Positions 1 to 12,031 of a DNA stretch of 64,000 nt are shown one piece after another. The notes beneath the pieces were generated by a model. It made no database searches. It had not been told where the DNA came from and saw only the letters and a list, made by a program, of their open reading frames with translations. This DNA comes from Larix kaempferi (Eukaryota; Streptophyta; Pinopsida; Pinales; Pinaceae): assembly GCA_027924585.1 (NCBI GenBank), contig BSBM01000877.1, forward strand, positions 1,464,501 through 1,528,500, in the 5' to 3' direction. The position numbers and the translations under genes were made by a program. The first letter of the stretch is position 1. Each line of letters begins with the position of its first letter.

Positions 1-211
1 TTTTGCCATCAATCACAATTAGTGAAGCACATAAAATTCAGATATGGGCATTAATGCAAGGAAATCATTTAAACATTAATTATCTCAATGGCTAAGAATA
101 TTTATTTGAAAGGATAAAGTAAGTTGGTTCACCATTTTGTTATTTATGTCTGTTATAGTTCCGTGCTTCGAATTTATTTGATCACTTACTCCTACCTTAT
201 GTGATTGTGAG

Positions 212-3123
212 ATGTCAAGAGCATCAACACTAAATGTCTTGGCTCAAAAAGAGGTGGAATAAATCCTTCCACCAACTACGGCTGAAGGATTAAACTTGTC
301 AAATACAATCTTTGCAACTAGCTTTAAAGGGGATGCAATATAGGATGAGATCTATCAAATCTTCTCAATGAGAAGGTATCCCCCCAATGATGATGATTTA
401 GACTTCTATGATAATATAAATAAGAGTATCATATACACCATTGCAACACAACCATCCCTAATTCCATACAACGATGCACATAGATGGATTTTTTATCATA
501 CAAATTCAATATTAGGAGAAATTTTGGATAAAGAAGGGGTCGTTATTGGTTCCCTCAAACCCACGTCTTTCCAGGAGATGTTCAAATTGAAAGAGCCAGA
601 GATATATCTAAATGACACTTTATGGGAATATTTTATGATGAGCATCCAAACCCCGTTCATATTATTAAATATTGGAGAGCATAGGGAAAAGGCTTCATGA
701 GAAGGAAAACATAAGATACCATGGGTATTATTTCAAGTGATCATACAGGTTATTGATAGCGATGGTGTGTCAACTACACGGGGAGGAGAACGCCACACAT
801 TTTCAATTGGAATGGATGCCTCTAGTGGAGCATATAGTACAAACATGTCAAATCTTTGGCTAGGCATATATCTTGTCGACCAATATACTTAGGCTTCTGA
901 AATCAATCAAAGAGGTAGCTAAACCTAAGAATCATAAATTATTCATGACTACTTATCTCTTAGATGTTGTTTGTTCTATACATGCATTTCCTCTCATGAA
1001 TTAGAATTGGAATACCAAGTGTTTATCTATCCATGTCTATTGTAAGGAGTTGTGGTTGTGCAACTACAAACCCTACTTCTATGACATCTACAACATTTTC
1101 TTTGCCCCTTTATATTATATTATTTTTAAGAAACCAACTCCAATATTGTTAGAGGAAGCTAGAGCAACCTTGTTTCCATTAGGAGGTTGGTTTAACTTGG
1201 AATTTTTCACCTATATACAAGCTTTTGGTTTTATGGCTTCCCCACACTTGTTATCAGTGTATGTCCCAGATAGGTTGTTCATCCGAAATATTTCCTACCA
1301 AAATGTCACAAAGGGAATAGGAGCCCAACTGTCACGCATGAGCAAGAAATCTTGGCCACCCTTTCCAATTAGCATAGGTGAATTCACATTAGAAAATACT
1401 CAGCATGCCCGCAAAGAATTCAATACCCTAGATTACCTGAAGCTTGGATTCATAACTCAGAGAAAGCATGATCCTAAAAGAGTGATTGAAATTCATTTAA
1501 AGTCTCTCTCATTGAACCCCACTTACAAGAATGAAGAGGATTCTTCTGAAATCCTTTTTCGGGGAGAAAACAAATTTGACGAAATTTGTAGCAAAATTCC
1601 TGACTTCACTCCAAGAATGGATCTTCATAACAAGTAACTAGCTCTCCAAAGCTCAGTTAAGGTTGTCAAAGGAAGGAAAATTTTGAATTCGAAGCAGAAC
1701 GAGAGAAAAATAAAAATGAAGAAGTAAAAGTCAAGAGAGATAAGGCCGTAAATAAATTTTTGAAGAAGAAGATAGGCTTAATCGCCTACAGGCATAGAAA
1801 TCAACACAAGAAAAAACATCAAAAACATAGGGAGAGAAGAAGGCCATCCATGAGGCTTTGAGAAGAAAAGAAGCGATGAAAAAGGAGTTGGATGCATTAG
1901 CGGTCTAGCAAGTGGCAGAAGCCTAGAAAATTGTCACAACGGCAGAAGAGAAAAGGAAGAAAGACAAAGTACAAGCAGAAGCTGTTCGAAAATAGTTTCT
2001 CTAGGATAAATTAAGAAAGGAAAAGGAATATCATGCGACTAAGGAAAAATTAAAAAGAAAACAAGAACAAGACCACGATGATGTTGAAGAGGAGAAAAGA
2101 AAAAAGGAAGAGTCTGATGTTAAAGCATTGAAGGATCAAATCCTCCAAGAGAAACAATAGAAAGAATGGGAACCCCTCACCATCGAGGCATTGAAGAAGA
2201 AAGAGGAAGAAGAAGAGTTGAGAAAGCAAGAAGATGCTAAAAAATATCAGCAACTAGCATTGCAGACGACCCCAGAGACACCTATATCTATGAGATTAGG
2301 GGATTCCACACAATCTATGGACATTAATACTACAATGGTTTCTTTAGGAGATTATTTTCTTAGTAGCGAAAGAAAGAGTATCACCAAGCGACCATCGAAG
2401 AGGAAAAAGTACCAAGGTATTTTCAATGACCTTCTAGTTTTCAATATGGAGGGGAAAGATCCAGATGAGACAGCCTCCAATTCCAACTCTTTAATCAAAG
2501 TGTTGGCAAATTTTAATGTGTCTTCCACGAAATATGTGGTCAATCAATTACAACAGTACAAAGAGAAATCCTATGAATATAGGGAACAAGCAGAATGATT
2601 GAAAAAATAACTTGAGGAACAAGAGCATCAATCTTTCATGGAGCAGAAGAAATTGAAAATTGCAGATGATAACAACATTAGTCTCTTGAAACAAGAACAT
2701 GAAATAATCTTAAATGAAATTAAAATGGTGAAGGAATATCTAGAGTTTCAACTGCAGGTATATCAAGAGTAAAATGCTTTGCCTCTAAACATGATGAAAG
2801 AAGAATATATGAAGGTAAACCAAAAGGTGAAGGAAGCACACAAAAATTTGTTCACTCAGCTTGGAGAACTACAACGGAATTATGAGAATGATGTGAGATT
2901 AACAAATGAAGTTGAGGTATTCAGTTATGAATCAAAACTGATTCAGAAGCATTTGGAATAAATCGTCAAGTGGAAAGAGATCTATACAAAAATCATTATA
3001 ACGTCCCGAAGTTAGAAAAAATAGGTGAAGGCAAATTGAAATCCTTGAAGAAAGTTCAAGACACTACGAAAGCTGAAGCGCTTGAAGTTATTCATGATGT
3101 GAAAAAAAATTGTGCCACGATAT
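212..3123 (+). pseudogene. Broken coiled-coil ORF of unknown function (left part)
   Basis: A decayed protein-coding stretch in at least three frames: MSRASTLNV begins at 212, a hydrophilic block covers 368-700, a block with FFAPLYYIIF and PLGGWFNLEF covers 1050-1637, and a long Lys/Glu/Gln-rich coiled-coil follows from about 1690 to 3123. Premature stops (several TAG) and frameshifts separate the blocks, so no intact product is possible. Removing Element A and one copy of its GATAT duplication joins VKKNCATI at 3123 to WNYVESAMNRF after 24011 in the same frame, which shows this ORF was here before the element. I do not recognise the family. The globular part followed by a long coiled coil recalls extra ORFs carried by plant retroelements, but a decayed host gene is equally possible. 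Confidence 0.5.
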
Positions 3124-4590
3124 TGTTGGGTTCCATAAATGACCCTTTTGCTCACTTCTATTGTGATCCTTTTTCCCTGTTTCTCCTCATTAATTTATCC
3201 AAGTCATTATATTTCCTAAGGAAAAGCATGATCTTGAGCAGGTATAATTTATTATTATTTTCTTATATTAATGCCTAAAGTTTGCCTGTGTTTATGGATT
3301 TTGCTTCCTAATTAATATGACTTGTGACGGATTGATGAAAGTAACTGAGATAATAGGGTATTCGGGTGTCTCGGCTTGCTGATACATGTGGATAAAGAAG
3401 TACGTGGATAGCAATCATGCTTTTTAGGGCTCTGGTTCAGGTCGTTGCAGAAACAACTCAAGTATCCATCCATGTGGCCAACTGAAACTCGCCTGGTATC
3501 TGATCAGTTCGAATTGTGAGAGCACTGATGCCTATGAAACGGATTTTATCTCAATGTAATCATGAATGTAACTGTTTCTATTTTTGATGTATTGATTCGA
3601 CAGCCTGAAGATCTTCGATCTTCATGGCTATCTGAATTAAGAGGACCTGAATTGTCTTGTCTAGTATTTATAGGAAGACGAGATGGTTCAAAAGGTTAGG
3701 CTTATTTTGAATATAATTTGTAACAAGAGTGGAAGAACTCTGTAATTGAACCTCATTCTATTAATGAAAATGGCAGTGTTTTCTTAATCGACTGTGTACT
3801 GATTTCTGGTAGAGTTTAGCGGCATCTCTGTTAGGAGGCAAGGGCCCACCTTCTCTCAGAGTTTCTGATTTAGTTAGATTTTCATTTCCTTTATTTTGTT
3901 TGGTGTGGAATTTCAATTAGATTTCCTTTTGGTTTACTGAAACAGTTTGAATATTAAGCGTAGGATTCTTCAATTATAATTTCTCTTGGTTTACTGAACA
4001 ATGTGAGCATTAAGCATAGGATTTTCCATTCATAGCTTTTCTTGGTTTGCTGAAACGGTTGATTGAATAATGCGTAGTTTCTATTTGCAAGTGTGTTATT
4101 GATTATTGGTGTTACACATGTGCTCTGCCACTGCATTTTCTCATTATTTATTTCCTTTCATGAATTACTGAAACTGGTAGATGGCATATGGATTTATATA
4201 ATAGGAAGATTGATTTCCTTTATGGTTAAGTATTGCAATTGTGGGTTGGACCCCTTTTTATGATGATGATTTAAGATTTAACTTCTTGCAAAATCAATTT
4301 AGCTATTTCATTCTTGAAGCAATCATTTCCAGAATTGATATAGTAGAAGGATTGTGAATTCTCTTAATATTTTGGCAGTCGAATTAGTATTTGAAGTTGG
4401 ATTGATCAGTGAGCATAACATAGACTTAGTAATTAGGTAGATTGGGTGACTTATAGATGATTGATCAGTTACTGAATGTTTATGCATATATTTTGCTTGA
4501 TTACCTTTGAAATAACCAGACTTACCTGGGTTGACAATTTATATTGAGCACTTTGTTTATTAAATTAATAGGCAATTATAGTGACCAAGA
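3124..4590 (+). repeat. Element A 5' LTR
   Basis: About 1467 bp, aligning along its length with 22590-24010. It begins TGTTGGGTTCC and ends GACCAAGA, where the 3' copy still reads GACCAACA, so one base of the terminal inverted repeat has changed. It holds an extra stretch of about 45-50 bp around 3380-3425 that the 3' copy lacks. No clear protein-coding content. Confidence 0.88.
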
Positions 4591-4593
4591 TTT

Positions 4594-4611
4594 TGGCGTC
4601 GTTGACAGGTA
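4594..4611 (+). other. Element A primer binding site, decayed tRNA-Asp type
   Basis: Reads TGGCGTCGTTGACAGGTA three bases after the LTR. It matches TGGCGCCGTTGCCGGGGA, the complement of the plant tRNA-Asp 3' end, at 14 of 18 positions. The perfect form is present in Element D at 27529. Confidence 0.8.
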
Positions 4612-4772
4612 AGGTAATTGATAAACATAGATTGTAGCTGATTAAGTGTTTTCTTTAGCTATCTTGATTTTTGAGGTTGCAGGGACGATAAGACGCAGTG
4701 AAGAGCTACGCATCCTTCGACAAACTGAACGGGTTCTTACCCCAAAAACAAGGTATGATTATTTAAGCTTGC

Positions 4773-6840
4773 ATGAATACAAGAAGAAAAGAACGTGAAA
4801 CCCCCAAAAGCACAAACTTTGCAGGTGGAAGAGGTCATGGCAGTAATACAAGTCTAGGAAGAGCAACATTTATTGATGAACTGATCGCCAAAGCTGATTC
4901 TTCTGCTGGAACTTTATTACCGCGAACATCTTCCGGAAGAGGAAGCTTTATTCTCCCCAAGCTTGAATCATCAGTATCAACCGTGGAGAAGGTAACGGAA
5001 TTCTCAACTCCCACTTCTGAGAAGCGACCTCCAGAAGATAAGGGAAGTGTTGTGGGTACAAGAAATCCAGAGGATATTTATCGAATTAACAAGCAGGAAG
5101 TAACTAAGAAGGAGTGGTTGGATTATCGACAGAAGTTGGAGGAAGAAAGGAGAGAAGAGAAGAAGAACAAGGGGGATATGAATAACAAAGAGAACGGAGA
5201 ACGCCGGGGGCACCATAATGATCATGAAGAGGATATGGGGGATAATGGTAATAATCAACATGGAGAAAAAATTGCTACACTTGAATTCCCCATTCGACAG
5301 ACGACTGGTGTGGCTCCCATGAAGAATATTCCACCCTCGATATTGCCAAATTTTTATGGTAGAGTCTATTGAAGATCCAGACGAGTTCCTTTTTGAATTT
5401 GGCATTCTCTGTCAAAGTTATGACTACACTTCCAGTGAACAAAAGTTAAAATTATTTCCTGCTAGTTTAAAGGGAAATGCCCTACGTTGGTTTATGAGTT
5501 TGGGTGGTGAGACTGTTACAGCATGGGACCAAATGAAACGAGTATTCCTTGCTAAATATCAAGATTATTGCAGAACCATGGATAGGAGGGATGAATTGTT
5601 CAAAATGGTTCAAAAAGAGGATGAAATTTTGGAGGATTTTGTAGAAATACTCTTATATAATTTGCAAAGATCTGGCCATGCTAACATTGGAAAAGATGCC
5701 CTTAAAATTATTCTATTGTGAGGAATTAGAGAAGACTACCTAGATATGCTTAATTTGTTGGGGAAGGGGGACATCTCAAGGGATTCTTTTGATCATATTA
5801 TGGATCTGTGTCGAAGATACTCTAGGGGATCTTCTAGAACCAGCGTAAGAGATCGAGATGTCCTTACAAGGGCACAAAGGTCATCCAGTGGTGGAGCTAC
5901 ACGAGCAGAAATAGGTAATCTTATCAAAAATTTTAAAACTGATATGATGAGTTCTATTTCCTCACAATTGGATGTTTTGAAAACAAAGCAGAGGTAGGCA
6001 GAGGCAGATTTGGCACTGCACATATTTTGTGCTAAATGCAGAAAGAAGCACCCATTAAGGGAATTCCAACTTGACAAGATAGAGGTATGTGGTCTATGTG
6101 ATTTGGATCACAATACTAAGGAGTGCCCCTCATTGCCAAAAGTTAAGGCAGTACTTCAAGCATCTAGCGTGGACGTGGAGCAAGTTTACCTCATTTCACA
6201 AAAGAAGCCTTGGCAACCTCGTGCTCCAGGTATGAATCCAGATCCCACCACATCTTTTAATTCTTGGAATAATATGAACAATCAATTTCCTCCACAATAT
6301 TCTTGTCCCAATACTCAATGGCATCCATCTACTCAATCTACAATGCAATATACTACTCCATGGATGTCATGGGCACCTCAACCAAATCAACAAACCCCTT
6401 GGCCTCCAGGTTGGAGAAGTCCTTATCCAGGGAATCAATTTCCTCACCCACAGTATCAGCAACCACAACTACAAGTCCCTACTAACGCTGCACCAATTAA
6501 TGCACCACTACGACCTTATCTTCTTTCTCAACCTAATCCTAACCCCAACAATAAGGTACTGCAACAATTTGAAACATCAAACATGTCATCTTAATCTATC
6601 ACTCATATCAAATATAATGAATTACATCTACGATCTGGGAGGGTGGTAGAACCTATTGTCATTGAGGATGTTCCATCCCCTGTGATTGAAGAAAGAACGA
6701 ATAAACATGTTGAGAGCCCAATCGGTACAACAATCCCATTATTGAGGATGCTGAAACACTTGCTGAAACACTGGCTGAAATACATAGTGAAAATCCCCTT
6801 GTAAGAATTCCAAGAAATCCACTATACCTTGAGTGATTAG
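4773..6840 (+). pseudogene. Element A gag
   Basis: Capsid-precursor ORF in pieces: N-terminal part 4773-5372, a one-base-type frameshift near 5350, then 5356-5721, 5746-5997 and 6010-6594 in one frame separated by stops. The capsid core contains LFPASLKGNALRWFMSLGG and VFLAKYQDYCR, the Ty3 Retrotrans_gag signature, close to Element D Gag. A zinc knuckle CGLCDLDHNTKEC (Cys-x2-Cys-x3-His-x4-Cys) lies near 6090-6130, followed by a Pro/Gln-rich stretch. After the stop at 6594 the frame goes on with NELHLRSGRVV, a segment that usually leads into protease in Athila-like elements. The product would bind element RNA and form particles. It is not functional here. Confidence 0.85.
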
Positions 6841-6887
6841 TTTTACAGCTAGTAGCAAAGCAACCATGTTTCAACCTTCTAGGGGGA

Positions 6888-7776
6888 TTGAAAAACCTTT
6901 ATATTAAAATTCCATTATTGCAAGCCCTGCATGATGTACCCATCTATGCTAAAACTGTTAGAGATCTGTGTGTGAAGAAACCAGGTAGAAAGCCAAAGGA
7001 TCCTCTTACAATTCATGTGGTTGGAAAATTGTCTAAAATAATAATGGGAAAGGTTCCCTTGGATAAATATGATGATCCAGGAAATCCCACTGTTACAGTG
7101 CATATTGGATATACTGAGATTCCCAATGTTTTAGTTGATTTGGGTGCAGCAATAAATGTGATGACTATCGAAACTGTACAAAAATTGGGGCTCACTAATC
7201 TCAGACCAATCCCCACGGTATTAGAATTAGATGATAGATCCACGATTAGACCTGAGGGAATACTGGATGACTTGGTAGACTCTGTTGATTCCTGGGAATA
7301 CCCTGCAGACTTTCTTGTTCTACAACCTAAATCTCAGTTGGGGGGACATCCACTAATTCTAGGAACACCTTGGTTGGATACAATAGACGCATACATCAAT
7401 TGTAGATCAAGATCTATGACAATATCTGATGGAACCGATACCAAAATCTTGACCCTATATCCTCCATCTAAACCGAGTTTAGATGTTAAAATTCCATTAT
7501 GGGTAGATTTGGAAGAAGAAGAAAGCGCTCAACCTCTTCTCACTAAAGGGAGGGCCTTGACTTTTAAAAATGAAACTGAGGATGACACCATCAACAGTTT
7601 CATTAGTGAACCAACAACGGTTACCAAATAGGCATATCAGATCCTGGATAGTGCCATCAGTGAATTTGATCAAGAAGAACTTACTGAGGGTGCCTTGGCT
7701 AAAACATTTAATGTTGAAACTGTTCCCATAATTGAGAACTCGAAGAGTGTTTCAATCGAGATTGAGCCTGGAAAAA
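6888..7776 (+). pseudogene. Element A aspartic protease and start of RT leader
   Basis: An open frame of about 247 codons with the retropepsin pattern: VLVDLGAAINVM (active-site Asp-Leu-Gly-Ala) near residue 82, then HPLILGTPWLDTIDAYINC, the usual second conserved block. It would cut the Gag-Pol polyprotein. A stop at 7629-7631 interrupts it. The sequence then goes on as IEIEPGK to 7776, where Element B interrupts it; the same frame resumes at 14641 as TLNVNPNLAPDELECL. Inactive because of the stop and the insertion. Confidence 0.85.
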
Positions 7777-8506
7777 TGTTGACGCAGCTTCTATTGACAG
7801 GGGTTCACTTCGCACTGTCACCAACAAACACCAACCCAATATCCCTTACACACCGGCCCGAAAAGGTTTAACCCTTTCCAACAACACTTGTAGAGCAAGT
7901 GAACTCTCACCTGAGATGAATAAGGGGGCTGTAGGAACCAAGTTTCCGCAGTGGAGTTGAGGACATGCATCAAACATACATTACTATTGTAGAAACCAGA
8001 CATTATATCCTTTGCATTATGCTAACAATCCATCATTCGCATATTCACCATTCGCAGAATCAACATATAATAGGAATTCGCAACAACATGATCGCATAAA
8101 CAACAATTACCAAACCCACATAATATTAAAATTTTCTCAAACATTTGTATTCATCATCTAACAGAAACAAAGAAAAATATAGAACCATATCGAACATCTT
8201 CATGCATTCATTAAAACCTGCGGAATGACCTTCGCAGAGACAGTCAATACATCATATCGCAGATACAAAACAGATCAAAACTGGATCAATCGATCAATAG
8301 CCGGATAACTTGATGCCCTTAGGCTTACAATCATGCTCCTATTTATATGATACTAAGTGGTTACAAAATGGTCCACATGACCAATTCTAACTAACTCTAA
8401 CTAATCTTTCCCTTCCTCTTTCTCCGTGAATGACCCTTCTTTCATGGATTATCCCTTTCGCAGCTGTCGGCTTCCGCACTTTATGTGGACTAATCCTGTG
8501 CCAATA
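7777..8506 (-). repeat. Element B 3' LTR (left copy)
   Basis: 730 bp, collinear with 13905-14635. The right end reads GCCAATA where the other copy has GCCAACA. The adjacent sequence, read on the - strand, is a weakly purine-rich GTTGGGAGCC that may be the PPT. Confidence 0.88.
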
Positions 8507-9468
8507 GGCTCCCAACACAAACTTGTGGCTCGCCCTCAAGCCACCTCAGCTGGACACCGCTGGTTTTTCTCTCATCCTTCATTGTGCTAAAATTTTGAAG
8601 TTGTTCTTGCCGTCTGGAGCTCGCTGTCGTGTACGTCTCAAATGCCTTCTTAAACCTTTGGTTCGCTGTCATGTACTTCTCCAACTCATCCTCCAACTTC
8701 TAGTTCGCTGTCATGTACTTCTCGAAATCATCCGCCAGCTTGTGGAAACCTTGATCATCTACCTCATATGTGCCAAATCTTGCACTTCATACTTGCTGCA
8801 GGCTATGGAAAAGTTCATCTCCGTCGCCAAGATGTGAAACAGGACAACAACTCTAGCACATCTATTTCGCACCTTTGACTGTCTGCTACTGGAGCCAATG
8901 GGCCTCCACCCCTGGTGTTCTGGTGGTCACAAGGACCACAGGTCTTCTAACTACTACCATGCTTTTAGACATCTCGGGTGAGACCTCGTCTATGTTCCTC
9001 CCAAGTGTATGTGTTGCTTCCATCGCTGGTTGTTCATGCACACTCGTCATTCTAGCCCTTAGCGCACCTGGAGTGCTGCCGCGTGAAATGAAATGAATCA
9101 TTTCCACAGCCTCCTTGGAATTGCTCACTCAACTCACTACCTTACCAACTTGCAGCATGGATTTCTTTCGACTGATGGATACTTCCTTACTCAACTGACC
9201 TTCTGCATCTGTATTTATGCTTGCTCCTGATGTCCTCGACGTCTGATCATTGGATCATTTGTGAAATCTTTCCCATAACCATCTGATTCTTTCATCATAC
9301 TTCTCTGTCGTCTTCTGGTGATGCTGGTCTGCAGTAATCATGCGTGGATTTGACTCCCGCGTGCTAATCGTGCAAAGCATCAACAAGCGACCCGGCTGGC
9401 CATGCTTCCACTTTTTGTCATCATCGCTCTTTTTATTCTTTCTTTCTTTTTTTACTGTGAATATTTCC
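8507..9468 (-). other. Element B 3' non-coding region
   Basis: Between the RT-leader remnant and the 3' LTR. Short open frames exist on both strands, for example 8490-8696 on the - strand, but I recognise no domain. Near-repeats of GTTCGCTGTCATGTACTTCT lie at about 8661 and 8703. Probably the 3' untranslated region left after loss of pol. Confidence 0.45.
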
Positions 9469-10037
9469 TTATTCGATTGGTGACGCAGCCAGCTCCACTG
9501 CGTCGATACTTCGCAGTAGAGTTTGGATTACGTACTTCTTATAGTTATCTTCTATCGCTAATCCCTTATGATTCCTCTTGGTCGTTGTGGTGTACTTCTT
9601 GAACTCATCCGTTGTTGGTTCTGCTCCCAACATTCTGTCAATCTTAGCTTGCACCCGTTCCTTGTACCTTGGATTCAACCGATAAGGTCGCTACTTGACT
9701 GGCTTTGCATCGGGTTCAGGGGGATCTTCATTTCACCTAAGTCCCCAAAAATTCCTTTCATCTCCGAGAATTTCGTTGGGAACAGATCCTGAAACTCATG
9801 CAACAGATCAGTCATCTTCGCAATAGTTGAATCATCCTAGTAGTGTCCAATACTTGTGAACTTCGAATTCTCCTCCAACCCAATGTTCACCTTCTTGATT
9901 TTCAATGGTTGTTGAAATCTATTGGAAGGTATTCTTAGTGCCTCAACACTGCGACTACCTTCTGATTCTGGCACATAGACATCCCTCGGGTCATCCTCAT
10001 CATTCGGTTCTCCTGTGATATTGTAACACTCCATCAA
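9469..10037 (-). pseudogene. Element B RT-leader remnant
   Basis: Read on the - strand: PLKIKKVNIG near 9900, then LLHEFQDLFPTKFSEMKG near 9800, then RLNPRYKERVQAKIDRMLGA near 9640. This is the segment just upstream of the RT fingers in Ty3 Pol. Where RT motifs should follow, the sequence changes to EPTTDEFKKYTTTTKRN and nothing like RT, RNase H or integrase appears before the LTR. Stops and at least one frameshift are present. The deletion of pol therefore begins inside the RT N-terminus. Confidence 0.7.
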
Positions 10038-10278
10038 AATTTCTGGTGTCGCAGTCCAATGGTTGCTCTGTTGGTACTACTTCAAATATTTTATCGTGGA
10101 TCACCTGTAGCACAGTATGGATGAAGGGGTTCTCATATGAGAAACAAAACGATTGGATGAAGCCAACGGTGAGCTATTACCAAGAGGTCGTCCCGCATCG
10201 CAGTCCTACTGTGACATACCAACTCCACGGTACTTCATCCAGTGTGTGAACAAAGGCATGTACCAACTCTTGCTTTGC

Positions 10279-10611
10279 TCATGAGCCCCATTGGTCTTGA
10301 CATGAATTCATATGTTCCTTTGGATCTCTTCTACCATCATATTTCCTTCCGCCATATCCTACAGCTTCGTCGAACCTAACCTCCATGAGGTGTCGACATA
10401 GTGTCCAGGTTGTGATATTAGACTTGTGTGCCACCCACCAGCCCGTAGGAGTAGCCTTCAAGGCTTCCTCCAAGGCCAATAGACGTTGCGGATCCGCCAC
10501 TTTCTCCTCAAATTCAGTGAGAAAATTGTCCAAATTGGGAAATCCCTCGTATGTAGGTAGCGCACACTCCTCCGAGGCTACCCATCGCAACGATTTGTGA
10601 TCCTCGCACAC
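10279..10611 (-). pseudogene. Element B second Gag-like block
   Basis: 110 codons with FPNLDNFLTEFEEKV, LALEEALKATPTGWWVAHK and RHLMEVRFDEAVGYGG. The spacing of Trp-Trp, Leu and Arg resembles the start of a Ty3 capsid domain (a recalled family pattern, not searched). It lies downstream of the protease remnant, an unusual place because the element already has a Gag at 12032-13312. It may be a captured second gag piece or a lineage-specific Pol-leader domain. Confidence 0.45.
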
Positions 10612-11060
10612 CTCCTAAATGATACTTTGTGTAACTGATTCTTCCAATTCTCAAGTGCCTCATTTGAATCTGACAATGTTGAACTATCACTGCGCCATCC
10701 CAATTCCCCATATGTGGTAGGATTAATGTAATCCTTGGATATGTTGTATATGCTATCCCATCCCTCTTTAAATTCATCCCTTTTTGGTTCAACGTATTGC
10801 TGCCCTTTTGTAGGATCAAGAGGTACGACAATCCTCATCTCACGATTCTCAAACGACATATTTCGCTTCTTGAAGTTGATAATGGCTTGGTTTTCCATTT
10901 CCTTATCTATCCCTAGTAGCACTGGATAGGGGCTGGTGTTATCAACAATATCTATTCCATCAAATTCGGCATATGTCCCGAGTCCCTCAATTTCAACTAG
11001 GAGTTGGCACACTCGACCAAGTGGAGTAACCTTACTTTGATTTGCTAATCGTAGCTGCAT
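10578..11060 (-). pseudogene. Element B protease C-terminal remnant
   Basis: 160 codons. YPVLLGIDKEMENQAIINFKK matches the second half of retropepsin-like domains in plant Ty3 elements, followed by KKRNMSFENREMRIVVPLDP, the usual linker. The Asp-Ser/Thr-Gly half should lie immediately upstream (11061-11200 on the - strand), where the frame is disturbed; translation there gives an ILDLGSDVNIL-like string. Inactive as it stands. Confidence 0.6.
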
Positions 11061-11384
11061 CGGTGATCAGGGAAACTGCGATTTTCCCATTGTTTCCCAT
11101 GTATGCTTGGTCAGAATGTTCACATCCGATCCCAGGTCCAAAATGATTGAGTAGACATCAAATGCTCCAATTTGTGCCGACATTCGCATCTCTCTCCCCG
11201 TCTTTCTCTAGTGTATGTGATTGACCTTTTGCTCCTCGCGTGCACCCTCTCGTTGATGCAACAGACTAGATATTTCTTCCAACGCGTCTGGGTCCTTTTC
11301 CAACTCCAGGAAACTCTCCAAGAAGGATTTTAAAGTGTTAGCCTTCCTCCACGACTTCGTCATGTCGAACGTCGGTGGCATATC

Positions 11385-11967
11385 CTAGATAACATCTTCC
11401 TGAAGAGGTAACTGCCTCCTCTGTCGCATTGCCTCTTGCGCTTTTAAAAAGACATCCCTTTTGACCTCTGCATCAAAGGTGACGTGCTTCCTTGATTTTG
11501 GTCGGACGGTAGCTTGTGACCTGTCACAGTTCCTCGTGTCACAAATCCAACAGTCGCATTGTGTTTCCGAACCTCCATTAACATCATTTGTACAGCCAAC
11601 AATGTATTCTGATTCTGGTTCTGTAGAGGCATATTCTTGGTCCGCCATTTCGCGATGAGTTGCAAGAAGTCCTCAACGTTGTGGTCCACAGTGCTGCAAT
11701 AAGTGCACTGTGGTGCCAGGTTTGGGAAATCTCTCTGATAATGCCCCTGTTGCCCACAATTATAACATACAATCGACCCTCGTCCTCGTCCAGTAGCTCC
11801 TCCGTGTCCAACGCCAGCACCTCGACCTCCGTAGAATCCTCCTTTAAAACCTCCACATGGTGTCCCATATGACGGGTATTGCGGCGGCTGATATGGTGGA
11901 TTCCGATATTGCAGCTGGCCATACTACGGTGACGGGTACTATGGGTGCCCAAACTGCGGTTTCCCAT
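11385..11967 (-). pseudogene. Element B Gag C-terminus with further zinc knuckles
   Basis: Two overlapping frames. They read a Gly/Gln/Tyr-rich stretch, then a knuckle CYNCGQQGHYQRDF (last Cys replaced by Phe) near 11760 and a second Cys-rich motif CTYCSTVDHNVEDF near 11690, followed by a basic tail. Continues the Gag of 12032-13312. The altered Cys and the frame breaks indicate decay. Confidence 0.6.
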
Positions 11968-12031
11968 ACTTCCCTTGATCGTACTGTTGCAGTTGATTAA
12001 AATGGGGTTGTTGTGTATACTACGATTGCTG

